Positions 34,302 to 43,200 are shown, counted from the first letter of the stretch. The stretch is 64,000 nucleotides of DNA from Salinimicrobium sp035607535 (GCF_035607535.1 NZ_JAYDZX010000006.1:151777-215776), one strand, 5' to 3'. Made by a program: numbers and translations. The notes: generated by a model from the sequence alone, not told the origin.

Positions 34302-34754
34302 TTATAAGGTAACGGCTTCACCACCAGCAGCCTCAATTGCTTGCTTTGCGGATGCAGTAAATTTATGAACAGATATTTTCAACTTAGCTTTTAATTCACC
34401 TCTACCTAATATCTTTACCAACTCGTTTTTCCCGGCCAATCCATTCTCTACAAGAACATTCATGTCAACCGTATCGGTAATTCTACCTTCATCTACCAGG
34501 CTTTGAAGAGTATCAAGGTTAATCCCCTGATAGTCTTTACGGTTGATGTTGTTGAATCCGAATTTAGGAACACGTCTTTGAAGAGGCATCTGCCCTCCTT
34601 CAAATCCTATTTTCCTTGAGTAACCTGAACGTGACTTGGCACCTTTATGACCACGGGTGGCAGTACCACCTTTTCCTGATCCTTCACCACGCCCAACACG
34701 CTTACTGTTACTTTGAACTGAACCTTTCGCAGGTTTTAAGTTACTTAAATCCAT
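34302..34754 (-). CDS. rplO: 50S ribosomal protein L15
   Basis: A 150-residue uL15 (E. coli 144). The glycine- and arginine-rich N-terminus (KRVGRGEGSGKGGTATRGHK) threads into 23S rRNA. GFEGGQMPLQRRVPKFGF is the signature. It is 9 bp from each neighbour. Confidence 0.97.
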   Translation of the reverse strand: MDLSNLKPAKGSVQSNSKRVGRGEGSGKGGTATRGHKGAKSRSGYSRKIGFEGGQMPLQRRVPKFGFNNINRKDYQGINLDTLQSLVDEGRITDTVDMNVLVENGLAGKNELVKILGRGELKAKLKISVHKFTASAKQAIEAAGGEAVTL

Positions 34755-34763
34755 GTGAATTTC

Positions 34764-34946
34764 TTATTTTGTCTCCTCAACGGAAACCAAGTGATTTACT
34801 TTATTTACCATACCAAGGATGTTTGGCGTATTCTCATGCTCCACTACCTGACCAAGTTTTCTTAGTCCCAGTGCTTCCAAAGTACGTTTTTGGTTCTGAG
34901 TGCGCTTAATTGCACTTTTTACCTGAGTAACTTTTATTTTTCCCAT
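34764..34946 (-). CDS. rpmD: 50S ribosomal protein L30
   Basis: A 60-residue uL30. KVTQVKSAIKRTQNQKRTLE and LGLRKLGQVVEHENTPNILG cover the whole domain. The length matches E. coli (59). Confidence 0.96.
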   Translation of the reverse strand: MGKIKVTQVKSAIKRTQNQKRTLEALGLRKLGQVVEHENTPNILGMVNKVNHLVSVEETK

Positions 34947-34957
34947 TTTCCTTGTTG

Positions 34958-35482
34958 TTATCCTTTAAAAACTTTTTCCAGAGAAATACCACGCTGCTTA
35001 GCTACAGTTTCTGCACTTCTCAATTGAAGCAATGCGTCGAAAGTTGCTTTTACAACGTTGTGAGGGTTTGAAGACCCCTGGTTCTTTGAAAGTACATCGT
35101 GAACCCCAACAGATTCAAGTACGGCACGAATAGCACCACCAGCAATAACTCCGGTACCAGGCGCAGCAGGCAATAACATTACTCTTGCTCCACCGTATTT
35201 ACCTTTTTGCTCATGAGGTAGGGTACCCTTGTTAAGAGGGATACGCACCAGGTTTTTCTTTGCGTCTTCTACTGCTTTAGAAATGGCATCGGCTACTTCC
35301 TTTGATTTTCCTAACCCGTGGCCTACAACACCATTTTCATCACCTACAACTACAATTGCAGAAAAGCCGAAGGCTCTACCACCCTTTGTAACTTTAGTAA
35401 CACGTTGTACACCAACCAAACGGTCTTTTAATTCAAGTCCTCCTGGCTTTACAAGTTCTACGTTTTTATAATCCTGATACAT
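34958..35482 (-). CDS. rpsE: 30S ribosomal protein S5
   Basis: A 174-residue uS5 (E. coli 167). The N-terminal double-stranded-RNA-binding part has LKDRLVGVQRVTKVTKGGRA and FSAIVVVGDENGVVGHGLGK. The C-terminal part has LLPAAPGTGVIAGGAIRAVL. It lies 4 bp from rplR. Confidence 0.97.
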   Translation of the reverse strand: MYQDYKNVELVKPGGLELKDRLVGVQRVTKVTKGGRAFGFSAIVVVGDENGVVGHGLGKSKEVADAISKAVEDAKKNLVRIPLNKGTLPHEQKGKYGGARVMLLPAAPGTGVIAGGAIRAVLESVGVHDVLSKNQGSSNPHNVVKATFDALLQLRSAETVAKQRGISLEKVFKG

Positions 35483-35486
35483 ACTT

Positions 35487-35846
35487 TTAGAATTTTAGTC
35501 CTCCTTCGCGAGCACCTTCTGCTAATGATTTTACTCTTCCGTGGTACAGGTAACCCCCTCTATCAAAAGAGATGGTCTCTATTCCGGCTTTTAAAGCTTT
35601 TTCAGCAATAGCTTTACCAACTAGTGCCGCCTGCTCTATTTTATTCTCTACAGTTGCAGATGCAACTTCCTTATCTCTTGAAGATGCAGCCACCAAGGTT
35701 TTTCCATCAACATCATTCACAATTTGAGCATAAATTTCTTTATTGCTTCTAAAAACTGAAAGTCTGGGACGGCCTTGAGTACCGCTTATATCTCTTCTGA
35801 TCCTTTTCTTGATCTTTGTTCTTCTATCTTGTTTTGAAACTGCCAT
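35487..35846 (-). CDS. rplR: 50S ribosomal protein L18
   Basis: A 119-residue uL18, the 5S rRNA-binding protein. RPRLSVFRSNKEIYAQIVND and FDRGGYLYHGRVKSLAEGAR are diagnostic. It lies between rplF and rpsE. Confidence 0.97.
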   Translation of the reverse strand: MAVSKQDRRTKIKKRIRRDISGTQGRPRLSVFRSNKEIYAQIVNDVDGKTLVAASSRDKEVASATVENKIEQAALVGKAIAEKALKAGIETISFDRGGYLYHGRVKSLAEGAREGGLKF

Positions 35847-35857
35847 AATCTTACTTA

Positions 35858-36400
35858 TTAAGCTGATTTACCTGCTTTTCTTCTTAACTGTTCACCCTTG
35901 AACTTGATACCTTTACCTTTGTAAGGTTCTGGTGCACGGAAAGATCTGATCTTTGCAGCTACCTGGCCTACTAGTTGTTTATCATGCGAAGTCAATTTCA
36001 CGATAGGGTTCTTACCTTTATCTGAAATTGTTTCCACCTTTACTTCGGGGGCCAAATCTAAGATAATGTTATGAGAGTACCCAACAGCAAGATCCAATTT
36101 TTGACCCTGATTGGTAGCTCTGTATCCCACACCAACTAATTCAAGTTCATGTGTGAATCCATTAGAAACACCTTCGATCATGTTATTGATCAAAGCACGA
36201 TAAAGACCGTGTTTTGCTTTGTGCTCTTTCTTATCTGAAGGGCGCTCAAAAGTAATAACCCCTTCTTCGATCTTAATATCGATTTCCGAGTACTCCTGAG
36301 TAAGTTCCCCTAATTTTCCTTTTACCGTAACAACTCCGTTTTTAATGTCTACTGTAACACCTTGTGGAATTGTGATTGGACTTTTACCTATTCTGGACAT
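35858..36400 (-). CDS. rplF: 50S ribosomal protein L6
   Basis: A 180-residue uL6 with two similar domains. The second carries PEPYKGKGIKFKGEQLRRKA, the family signature, at the C-terminus. SRIGKSPITIPQGVTVDIK is at the start. It supports the GTPase-associated centre near EF-G. Confidence 0.97.
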   Translation of the reverse strand: MSRIGKSPITIPQGVTVDIKNGVVTVKGKLGELTQEYSEIDIKIEEGVITFERPSDKKEHKAKHGLYRALINNMIEGVSNGFTHELELVGVGYRATNQGQKLDLAVGYSHNIILDLAPEVKVETISDKGKNPIVKLTSHDKQLVGQVAAKIRSFRAPEPYKGKGIKFKGEQLRRKAGKSA

Positions 36401-36419
36401 TTCTTTTCGTCTTTAAATA

Positions 36420-36818
36420 TTAGTAAACGTAGCACAATACCTCACCACCAACTTTTTCCTGTTGTGCCTGCTTTCCGGTCATTACACCGTGAGAAGTAGA
36501 AACAATAGCAATTCCAAGGCCGTTAAGGATACGAGGAAGTTCATTGGCACCGGCATATTTACGTAAACCGGGTTTACTTATGCGCTGAATTTTCTTGATA
36601 ACAGGCTCTTTAGTAACCTTGTCATATTTTAGTGCAATTTTGATGCTGCCTTGAGCAGTTGAATCATCAAACTTGTAGCTAAGGATATAACCCTGATCAA
36701 AAAGAATCTTGGTAATTTCCTTTTTAAGATTAGAAGCGGGGATCTCCACCACTCTGTGGTTTGCAGCAACCGCATTTCTAATTCTTGTCAAATAATCTGC
36801 AATAGGATCTGTATTCAT
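36420..36818 (-). CDS. rpsH: 30S ribosomal protein S8
   Basis: A 132-residue uS8 (E. coli 130). TDPIADYLTRIRNAVAANHR opens it, and STSHGVMTGKQAQQEKVGGE is the C-terminal RNA-binding signature. S8 is the spc-operon autoregulator in E. coli. Here it is preceded by a 66-bp gap with a hairpin. Confidence 0.97.
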   Translation of the reverse strand: MNTDPIADYLTRIRNAVAANHRVVEIPASNLKKEITKILFDQGYILSYKFDDSTAQGSIKIALKYDKVTKEPVIKKIQRISKPGLRKYAGANELPRILNGLGIAIVSTSHGVMTGKQAQQEKVGGEVLCYVY

Positions 36819-36838
36819 CTATTTCAATTTGCGGAAGT

Positions 36839-36866
36839 GGTTTTCCTCATGAACTCATGCGGAACC
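36839..36866 (-). promoter_or_regulatory. Predicted RNA hairpin before rpsH
   Basis: On the sense RNA GGUUCC, one unpaired base and CAUG pair with CAUG, one unpaired base and GGAA-(AA)-CC around the tetraloop AGUU. It ends 20 nt before the rpsH ATG. Confidence 0.4.
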
Positions 36867-36884
36867 TTCTCCCAATTTATAATC

Positions 36885-37154
36885 TTACCAACTAGCCTTT
36901 TTAACACCTGGGATCAAACCACTGTTAGCCATCTCTCTAAAAGTAACACGGTTAATACCGAATTGTCTCATATACCCTCTTGGCCTTCCGGTTAATTTGC
37001 AACGATTGTGCAAACGTACAGGAGATGAGTTCTTTGGAAGTTTTTGTAATGCTTCATAGTCTCCGGCCTCTTTTAAAGCCTTACGTTTCTCAGCATACTT
37101 TTCAACCAATTTTTGTCTCTTCACCTCACGGGCTTTCATTGATTCTTTAGCCAT
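36885..37154 (-). CDS. rpsN: 30S ribosomal protein S14
   Basis: An 89-residue uS14. It is the zinc-independent form, since the CxxC pairs are absent and only one cysteine is seen (HNRCKLTGRPRGYMRQFGIN). The C-terminal signature RVTFREMANSGLIPGVKKASW is intact (shown in part). It is 2 bp from rplE. Confidence 0.96.
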   Translation of the reverse strand: MAKESMKAREVKRQKLVEKYAEKRKALKEAGDYEALQKLPKNSSPVRLHNRCKLTGRPRGYMRQFGINRVTFREMANSGLIPGVKKASW

Positions 37155-37156
37155 AA

Positions 37157-37708
37157 TTAATTCTTTTTAAAAGGTAATCCCAATTCGGTTAACAATGATT
37201 TTGCTTCTTTATCGGTGTTGGCGCTGGTCACAAAGGTAATATCCATACCATTGATCCTGTTCACTTTATCGATATCAATCTCCGGAAAGATAATTTGCTC
37301 GGTCACACCGAGGTTGTAATTACCTCTACCGTCAAAACCTGTAGCTTTGATCCCGTTGAAATCACGTACACGTGGAAGTGCCGAAGTGATCAAACGATCC
37401 AGGAACTCATACATTCTTTCTCCGCGCAAGGTAACTTTCGCCCCAATTGGCATTCCCTTACGAAGTTTGAAAGAAGCAACATCCTTTTTAGATATGGTCG
37501 CAACAGCTTTTTGACCGGTAATAGCCGTAAGTTCATCTACAGCATGGTCAATAAGTTTCTTATCTGCCACAGCAGCCCCAACTCCACGGCTCACAACTAT
37601 CTTCTGTAGTTTTGGAACCTCCATTACATTGGAGTAGCTGAATTCTTCTGTAAGAGCAGAGATAACTCTCTCTTTATACTCTTTCTTAAGTCTTGGTTCG
37701 TACGCCAT
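37157..37708 (-). CDS. rplE: 50S ribosomal protein L5
   Basis: A 183-residue uL5 (E. coli 179) of the central protuberance, binding 5S rRNA. EVPKLQKIVVSRGVGAA and GLPFKKN at the end mark the family, with GRGNYNLGVTEQIIFPEID between them. Confidence 0.97.
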   Translation of the reverse strand: MAYEPRLKKEYKERVISALTEEFSYSNVMEVPKLQKIVVSRGVGAAVADKKLIDHAVDELTAITGQKAVATISKKDVASFKLRKGMPIGAKVTLRGERMYEFLDRLITSALPRVRDFNGIKATGFDGRGNYNLGVTEQIIFPEIDIDKVNRINGMDITFVTSANTDKEAKSLLTELGLPFKKN

Positions 37709-37710
37709 AA

Positions 37711-38022
37711 CTAAATTACTTCATTGGATTTTTTGGAAAACCTAACTTTCTTATCATCCTCTGTTCTATATCCAACTCTGGTAGTATCACCATTCTTGTC
37801 GATCAAAGAAAGATTGGAAATATGAATAGGTGCTTCCTTCTTCTTAATTCCACCCTGTGGGTTTGATGCACTTGGTTTCTCATGCTTGGAAACCATATTT
37901 ACACCTTCCACAATGGCTTTGTTTTTATCCAAAAATACCTGCTGCACTTTCCCTTCCTGACCTTTATGGTCTCCAGCAATAACGCGAACAGTATCTCCGG
38001 TTTTTATTTTAAGCTTTTTCAT
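37711..38022 (-). CDS. rplX: 50S ribosomal protein L24
   Basis: A 103-residue uL24 with a KOW motif: KTGDTVRVIAGDHKGQEGKV. It initiates 50S assembly in E. coli. It is 2 bp from rplE and 12 bp from rplN. Confidence 0.97.
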   Translation of the reverse strand: MKKLKIKTGDTVRVIAGDHKGQEGKVQQVFLDKNKAIVEGVNMVSKHEKPSASNPQGGIKKKEAPIHISNLSLIDKNGDTTRVGYRTEDDKKVRFSKKSNEVI

Positions 38023-38034
38023 CTTATTTCTGTA

Positions 38035-38403
38035 TTAAAGCACTTCTGGTGCTAATGATACAATCTTCATGAACTGCTTATCACGAAGCTCACGTGCTAC
38101 AGGCCCAAATACACGAGTTCCTCTCATTTCCCCGGCTGGGTTAAGAAGAACACACGCATTGTCATCAAAACGGATATAAGATCCGTCTGGTCTGCGCACT
38201 TCTTTTTTGGTACGAACAACAACTGCTGTTGAAACTGCACCTTTCTTTACGTTTCCATTAGGTGTAGCTTCTTTAACACTGACAACGATCTTGTCTCCAA
38301 CAGAAGCGTATCTTCTATTTGTACCGCCCAATACACGGATCACTAAAACTTCTTTAGCTCCGGTATTGTCTGCAACTCTTAATCTAGACTCTTGTTGTAC
38401 CAT
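38035..38403 (-). CDS. rplN: 50S ribosomal protein L14
   Basis: A 122-residue uL14. QQESRLRVADNTGAKEVLVI and YIRFDDNACVLLNPAGEMRG are diagnostic. It forms part of an intersubunit bridge. Confidence 0.98.
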   Translation of the reverse strand: MVQQESRLRVADNTGAKEVLVIRVLGGTNRRYASVGDKIVVSVKEATPNGNVKKGAVSTAVVVRTKKEVRRPDGSYIRFDDNACVLLNPAGEMRGTRVFGPVARELRDKQFMKIVSLAPEVL

Positions 38404-38405
38404 AA

Positions 38406-38663
38406 TTACTTCGCTCTTTCAATTATTTCTACTAATCTCCAGCATTTGGATTTACTCAAAGGACGGGTTTCCATGATCCTTACTGTATCTCCAATGTTGC
38501 AGTCGTTTGTTTCATCGTGTGCCACGTATTTTTTCGTCTTCAAAACGAACTTACCATACATGGGGTGCTTTACTTTCTTAGTTTCAGAAACCACAATAGA
38601 TTTCATCATCTTATTACTGGTAACAACACCTATACGCTCTTTTCTTAAGTTTCTTTTTTCCAT
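38406..38663 (-). CDS. rpsQ: 30S ribosomal protein S17
   Basis: An 85-residue uS17, an OB-fold protein. RKERIGVVTSNKMMKSIVVS and GDTVRIMETRPLSKSKCWRL identify it. Confidence 0.97.
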   Translation of the reverse strand: MEKRNLRKERIGVVTSNKMMKSIVVSETKKVKHPMYGKFVLKTKKYVAHDETNDCNIGDTVRIMETRPLSKSKCWRLVEIIERAK

Positions 38664-38680
38664 TTTCAGCAGAATAACAC

Positions 38681-38872
38681 TTATTGTTGTTCTCTTTTGT
38701 TTAACTCTGTAGCAATACGCGCTATAGATCTTCTTACAGTTCTCAACTGTATTGGGTTCTCTAATGGCGATACTGCGTGAGCCATTTTAAGATCGGAATA
38801 TGCTTTCCTTGACTTACCAAGTTCTTCCTGTAATTCTGCTACAGACAATTCTCTAACTTCTGATTGTTTCAT
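38681..38872 (-). CDS. rpmC: 50S ribosomal protein L29
   Basis: A 63-residue two-helix uL29 near the exit tunnel, where SRP and trigger factor dock. ELSVAELQEELGKSRKAYSD and QLRTVRRSIARIATELNKRE cover most of it. Length is identical to E. coli. Confidence 0.96.
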   Translation of the reverse strand: MKQSEVRELSVAELQEELGKSRKAYSDLKMAHAVSPLENPIQLRTVRRSIARIATELNKREQQ

Positions 38873-38883
38873 AACGTTTCTTA

Positions 38884-39303
38884 TTAAGCTTGATAATCTC
38901 TAGCTACAATGAACTTAGTTTTTACAGGAAGTTTTTGCGCTGCCAGGCGAAGAGCCTCTTTAGCAACGTCAAAAGGCACACCTCCTACTTCAAAAAGTAT
39001 TCTTCCCGGTTTTACAACTGCAGCCCAATATTCAACGGCACCTTTACCTTTACCCATACGTACTTCAAGAGGCTTCTTAGTGATAGGCTTATCTGGAAAA
39101 ATCTTGATCCAAAGTGAACCTTCCCTCTTCATATAACGTGTAGCAGCAATACGCGCAGCTTCAATTTGTCTGGCAGTCACAAAATTTGAGTCTAATGACT
39201 TGATCCCAAAAGTTCCGTTTGAAAGTCTGTGTCCTCTTTGAGAAACACCTTTCATACGGCCCTTTTGCATTTTGCGATATTTTGTTCTTTTAGGCTGTAA
39301 CAT
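38884..39303 (-). CDS. rplP: 50S ribosomal protein L16
   Basis: A 139-residue uL16 (E. coli 136). LQPKRTKYRKMQKGRMKGVS opens it, and GKGKGAVEYWAAVVKPGRIL is the signature loop near the A site. Confidence 0.97.
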   Translation of the reverse strand: MLQPKRTKYRKMQKGRMKGVSQRGHRLSNGTFGIKSLDSNFVTARQIEAARIAATRYMKREGSLWIKIFPDKPITKKPLEVRMGKGKGAVEYWAAVVKPGRILFEVGGVPFDVAKEALRLAAQKLPVKTKFIVARDYQA

Positions 39304-39322
39304 TTTTCTTTACTTTAAAAAA

Positions 39323-40045
39323 TTACTTTCTACGACGTGATTTTGGTGCACCACTTCGTCCGGTTCCGGTTTTTCCTCCTTGTTTTTTGGCCATGCCAAC
39401 AAGTGGAGAAAGTTCTCTTTTACCGTATACCTCACCTTTCATGATCCATACCTTAACACCCAATCTACCATAAGTAGTATGAGCTTCAACTAAAGCATAA
39501 TCAATATCGGCTCTAAATGTTGACAATGGAATTCTACCATCCTTGTATGATTCTGAACGAGCCATCTCTGCCCCATTCAAACGTCCTGAGATCTCAATCT
39601 TGATCCCTTCTGCGTTCATCCTCATAGCAGCCGCAATAGCCATTTTAATTGCACGACGGTAAGAGATACGATTCTCAATTTGTCTTGCAACACTAGAAGC
39701 TACTAAATGAGCATCCAGTTCTGGCCTTTTAATTTCAAAGATGTTGATTTGAACTTCCTTGTCGGTAATCTTTTTAAGCTCTTCTTTTAGCTTGTCTACC
39801 TCCTGACCTCCTTTACCAATAATGATACCAGGACGGGCTGTGGTGATAGTAACGGTTACAAGCTTAAGAGTACGCTCAATGATTACTCTTGATACACTCG
39901 CTTTTGAAAGACGAGCATGGATATATTTTCTAATCTTATCGTCTTCGGCCAATTTGTCGCCGTAGTCATTTCCTCCGTACCAGTTGGATTCCCATCCTCT
40001 AATGATACCAAGACGATTCCCGATTGGATTTGTTTTCTGTCCCAT
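39323..40045 (-). CDS. rpsC: 30S ribosomal protein S3
   Basis: A 240-residue uS3 with a KH domain (TITTARPGIIIGKGGQEVDK) and a C-terminal domain with GRLNGAEMARSESYKDGRIP. It ends in a basic Gly/Arg-rich tail. It forms part of the mRNA entry helicase. Confidence 0.98.
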   Translation of the reverse strand: MGQKTNPIGNRLGIIRGWESNWYGGNDYGDKLAEDDKIRKYIHARLSKASVSRVIIERTLKLVTVTITTARPGIIIGKGGQEVDKLKEELKKITDKEVQINIFEIKRPELDAHLVASSVARQIENRISYRRAIKMAIAAAMRMNAEGIKIEISGRLNGAEMARSESYKDGRIPLSTFRADIDYALVEAHTTYGRLGVKVWIMKGEVYGKRELSPLVGMAKKQGGKTGTGRSGAPKSRRRK

Positions 40046-40053
40046 ACTCTTAA

Positions 40054-40461
40054 CTAGCTTTGTGTATTATTGTTTGCTCCAAGCACCAATGTAACATGAT
40101 TGGAACGTTTTCTAATTCTATGTGCGCGACCCTGTGGTGCAGGACGAAGTCTTTTTAGCATACTCCCTCCATCTACACGAATCTCCTTTACGAACAACTC
40201 TGCATCTTCGATGCTTGCATCTTCATTCTTAGACTGCCAGTTAGCAATTGCCGACAATAACAGCTTCTCAAGACTTTTAGACGCATCTTTAGAATTGAAT
40301 TTCAAAATATGAAGCGCTCTTTCTACTTTTTCACCACGCACCAGGTCTGCAACCAGGCGCATTTTTCTTGGTGAAGTAGGGCAGTTATTCAGTTTTGCAA
40401 AAGCTATCTGCTTGTTAGCTTCCTTTATTTGCTCTGCTCTTTCTCTTTTACGAACTCCCAT
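40054..40461 (-). CDS. rplV: 50S ribosomal protein L22
   Basis: A 135-residue uL22 (E. coli 110) with a longer N-terminus. NNCPTSPRKMRLVADLVRGE and the tunnel-lining hairpin region MLKRLRPAPQGRAHRIRKRS are present. The macrolide-contact loop looks wild type. Confidence 0.97.
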   Translation of the reverse strand: MGVRKRERAEQIKEANKQIAFAKLNNCPTSPRKMRLVADLVRGEKVERALHILKFNSKDASKSLEKLLLSAIANWQSKNEDASIEDAELFVKEIRVDGGSMLKRLRPAPQGRAHRIRKRSNHVTLVLGANNNTQS

Positions 40462-40469
40462 AGCTTCAA

Positions 40470-40748
40470 TTATTTTTTACCTTTATTCTTAGCACCAGCA
40501 TGACCTCTAAAGGATCTTGTTGGTGAAAATTCACCTAATTTGTGACCTACCATGTTCTCTGTAATATACACTGGAACAAATTGACGCCCGTTGTGCACAG
40601 CAATGGTTTGCCCAACAAAATCTGGAGTGATCATAGAAGCCCTTGACCAGGTCTTAATAACCGCTTTCTTTCCGGATTCTGTATTCTGAGCTACTTTTTG
40701 CTCTAACTTATAGTGAACGTAAGGTCCTTTTTTTAATGAACGTGCCAT
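40470..40748 (-). CDS. rpsS: 30S ribosomal protein S19
   Basis: A 92-residue uS19 of the 30S head. ARSLKKGPYVHYKLEQKV starts it, and HNGRQFVPVYITENMVGHKL and GEFSPTRSFRGHAG follow. Length is identical to E. coli. Confidence 0.98.
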   Translation of the reverse strand: MARSLKKGPYVHYKLEQKVAQNTESGKKAVIKTWSRASMITPDFVGQTIAVHNGRQFVPVYITENMVGHKLGEFSPTRSFRGHAGAKNKGKK

Positions 40749-40754
40749 ATCTTA

Positions 40755-41582
40755 TTATTTCTTTCTACGTTCTACAATATATTTATTACTCGACTTCGTT
40801 TTAGAACGGGTTCTAAATCCTTTAGCAGGTATACCCTTTCTTGAACGTGGGTGACCTCCAGAAGCACGACCTTCACCACCACCCATTGGGTGATCTACTG
40901 GGTTCATTACAACCGGTCTTGTTCTTGGTCTTCTACCCAACCATCTGTTTCTACCAGCTTTACCTGATACCAATAATTGGTGATCACTGTTTGAAACAGC
41001 GCCAATAGTAGCAACACAGCTCGCCAATACTCTTCGGATCTCTCCAGAAGGCAATTTAATGGTTGCGTATTTACCCTCTCTAGCCATTAGCTGAGCAAAG
41101 GCACCAGCACTTCGAGCCATAACTGCTCCCTGTCCCGGTCTAAGCTCTATACAAGAGATAATAGTACCTAAAGGAATAATTGAAAGAGGCATAGCATTTC
41201 CAATCTCTGGTGCTACGTCTTCCACCCCAGATACTATATTCTGCCCAACCTGAAGTCCATTTTGAGCAATAATATATCGTTTTTCACCATCCTGATAATT
41301 CAGCAATGCGATAAAAGCCGTTCTGTTTGGATCGTATTCGATAGAAGCAACAGTGGCAGGAATACCCTGCTTGTCTCTTTTAAAGTCAATGATCCTGTAA
41401 CGTTTTTTGTGACCACCACCAATGTAGCGCATGGTCATCTTTCCTTGACTGTTTCTACCACCAGATCTTTTGTTCGGAGCTAATAAACTCTTCTCCGGCT
41501 TATCAGTAGTGATTGCGTCAAATCCATTCACTACTCTAAAACGCTGACCAGGGGTAATTGGTTTTAATTTTCTAACTGACAT
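40755..41582 (-). CDS. rplB: 50S ribosomal protein L2
   Basis: A 275-residue uL2 (E. coli 273) that lies close to the peptidyl-transferase centre. RSGGRNSQGKMTMRYIGGGH opens the conserved part. The essential histidine loop is in VVMNPVDHPMGGGEGRASGG. Confidence 0.98.
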   Translation of the reverse strand: MSVRKLKPITPGQRFRVVNGFDAITTDKPEKSLLAPNKRSGGRNSQGKMTMRYIGGGHKKRYRIIDFKRDKQGIPATVASIEYDPNRTAFIALLNYQDGEKRYIIAQNGLQVGQNIVSGVEDVAPEIGNAMPLSIIPLGTIISCIELRPGQGAVMARSAGAFAQLMAREGKYATIKLPSGEIRRVLASCVATIGAVSNSDHQLLVSGKAGRNRWLGRRPRTRPVVMNPVDHPMGGGEGRASGGHPRSRKGIPAKGFRTRSKTKSSNKYIVERRKK

Positions 41583-41591
41583 TTTTTAATC

Positions 41592-41882
41592 TTAGAGATT
41601 ACTATACAAATCAATAGTTTCACCTTCCGCCACCTGTACTAGTGCTTTTTTATAAGCACTGGTTTTACCAGTGACAACACCCGTTTTGGTATATCGGGTC
41701 TTTCTGTCTGGGCGGACGTTAATGGTACGAACTTTAGTAACTGAAACACCATAAGCAGACTCAACTGCGTCTTTTATTTCAATCTTATTCGCCTTATTAT
41801 CAACTACAAAAGCGTACTTATTGTTAAGTTCGCTATCTGCTGTAGCTTTCTCTGTAATAATAGGTTTTATTAAGATACTCAT
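41592..41882 (-). CDS. rplW: 50S ribosomal protein L23
   Basis: A 96-residue uL23, docking site for trigger factor and SRP at the tunnel exit. IIKPIITEKATADSE-type start (here ILIKPIITEKATADSELNNK) and NVRPDRKTRYTKTG mark it. It lies 5 bp from rplD. Confidence 0.96.
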   Translation of the reverse strand: MSILIKPIITEKATADSELNNKYAFVVDNKANKIEIKDAVESAYGVSVTKVRTINVRPDRKTRYTKTGVVTGKTSAYKKALVQVAEGETIDLYSNL

Positions 41883-41887
41883 AATGC

Positions 41888-42517
41888 TTATTTACTTAAA
41901 TTCGACTCAATTCCTTCTAGAGACCCCTCTAAAAACACAAGATTATTTGCGTTTAAAATTTTGTAAGTACTTAATTCTGAAGCACTTACGACCTCGGAGG
42001 TCTTTAAATTGCGTGACGACAAATATACGTTTTTATTCGAGTCACCCAACACTATCAAAGATTTTTTACTTTCCAGTCCTAAAGCCTTCAAAACATCAAT
42101 AAAATTCTTGGTTTTTGGAGTGTCAAATGAAAAATCTTCTACAACTATTATGGAGTTGTCATTTGCCTTCATAGACAAGGCCGATTTTCTAGCCAGTCTC
42201 TTAAGGGTTTTGTTCAACTTAAAGGAGTAGTTCCTCGGTCTTGGACCAAATACTCTACCTCCACCTTTAAAAACAGGAGATTTTATACTTCCCGCACGGG
42301 CAGTACCTGTTCCCTTTTGCTTTTTGATCTTACGCGTAGAACCTGCAATCTCTGCACGTTCTTTTGCTTTGTGAGTACCCTGACGTTGATTTGCCAGATA
42401 TTGTTTCACATCAAGATAAACAGCATGGTTATTAGGCTCAACTGCAAAAACAGCATCAGAAAGGTTTGCCTTTCTTCCTGTTTCTTTTCCTTTTATATCT
42501 AAAACTGCTACTTCCAT
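41888..42517 (-). CDS. rplD: 50S ribosomal protein L4
   Basis: A 209-residue uL4 (E. coli 201). The tunnel loop region is KQKGTGTARAGSIKSPVFKG followed by GGRVFGPRPRNYSFKLNK. L4 is the S10-operon autoregulator in E. coli. Its ATG overlaps the rplC stop by one base. Confidence 0.97.
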   Translation of the reverse strand: MEVAVLDIKGKETGRKANLSDAVFAVEPNNHAVYLDVKQYLANQRQGTHKAKERAEIAGSTRKIKKQKGTGTARAGSIKSPVFKGGGRVFGPRPRNYSFKLNKTLKRLARKSALSMKANDNSIIVVEDFSFDTPKTKNFIDVLKALGLESKKSLIVLGDSNKNVYLSSRNLKTSEVVSASELSTYKILNANNLVFLEGSLEGIESNLSK

Positions 42518-43128
42518 TACTTATGAATGATTACGTAAGAGTTCTTATGACCTGGAACAGCTCCTTTAACAACAAGCAAATTCTTATCGGCCACTACTTT
42601 TAAAACTCTAAGGTTTTCTACTTTTACTTTATCGCCACCCATTCTACCGGCCATTCTCATTCCCTTGAAAACTCTCGCAGGATAAGAAGCAGCACCAATA
42701 GAACCTGGAGCTCTTAATCTGTTGTGCTGACCGTGAGTAGCCTGTCCAACCCCACCGAAACCGTGACGTTTAACAACCCCCTGAAAACCTTTCCCTTTAG
42801 AAACACCGGAAACGTCAACAAATTCACCTTCAACAAAATGCTCTACAGTGATAGTATCACCTAGTTTGTGCTCTCCTTCAAATCCCTTGAATTCAACGAC
42901 TTTGCGCATTGCTGCGGCTCCGGCTTTTTTAGCGTGCCCTTCGGCAGCCTTATTGGCAGTCTTTTTGTCATCGAAACCAAGCTGAAGAGCCTCATACCCG
43001 TCAACCTCTTTGGTTCTGACTTGGGTAATTACACATGGACCTGCTTCAATCACGGTACAAGGGATGTTCTTCCCGTTCTCGTCAAAAATGCTGGTCATGC
43101 CAATCTTTTTTCCTATTAACCCAGACAT
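42517..43128 (-). CDS. rplC: 50S ribosomal protein L3
   Basis: A 203-residue uL3 (E. coli 209). GLIGKKIGMTSIFDENGKNI is at the start. The central GKGFQGVVKRHGFGGVGQAT contains the loop reaching the peptidyl-transferase centre. It is separated from rpsJ by 150 bp, the longest gap in the cluster, with a hairpin in it. Confidence 0.97.
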   Translation of the reverse strand: MSGLIGKKIGMTSIFDENGKNIPCTVIEAGPCVITQVRTKEVDGYEALQLGFDDKKTANKAAEGHAKKAGAAAMRKVVEFKGFEGEHKLGDTITVEHFVEGEFVDVSGVSKGKGFQGVVKRHGFGGVGQATHGQHNRLRAPGSIGAASYPARVFKGMRMAGRMGGDKVKVENLRVLKVVADKNLLVVKGAVPGHKNSYVIIHK

Positions 43129-43167
43129 AATTAATTATTAGTTATTATTACTTATTTATTTAAAAAT

Positions 43168-43200
43168 ATTCAGGATTGAAAAACACTTCCAATCCTGAAT
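43168..43200 (-). promoter_or_regulatory. Perfect stem-loop in the rpsJ-rplC gap
   Basis: An 11-bp perfect stem ATTCAGGATTG/CAATCCTGAAT with an 11-nt loop. On the minus strand it is followed by ATATTTTTAAAT, which is weakly terminator-like. It ends 39 nt before the rplC ATG. It could be an attenuator or an r-protein binding site. Confidence 0.6.
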
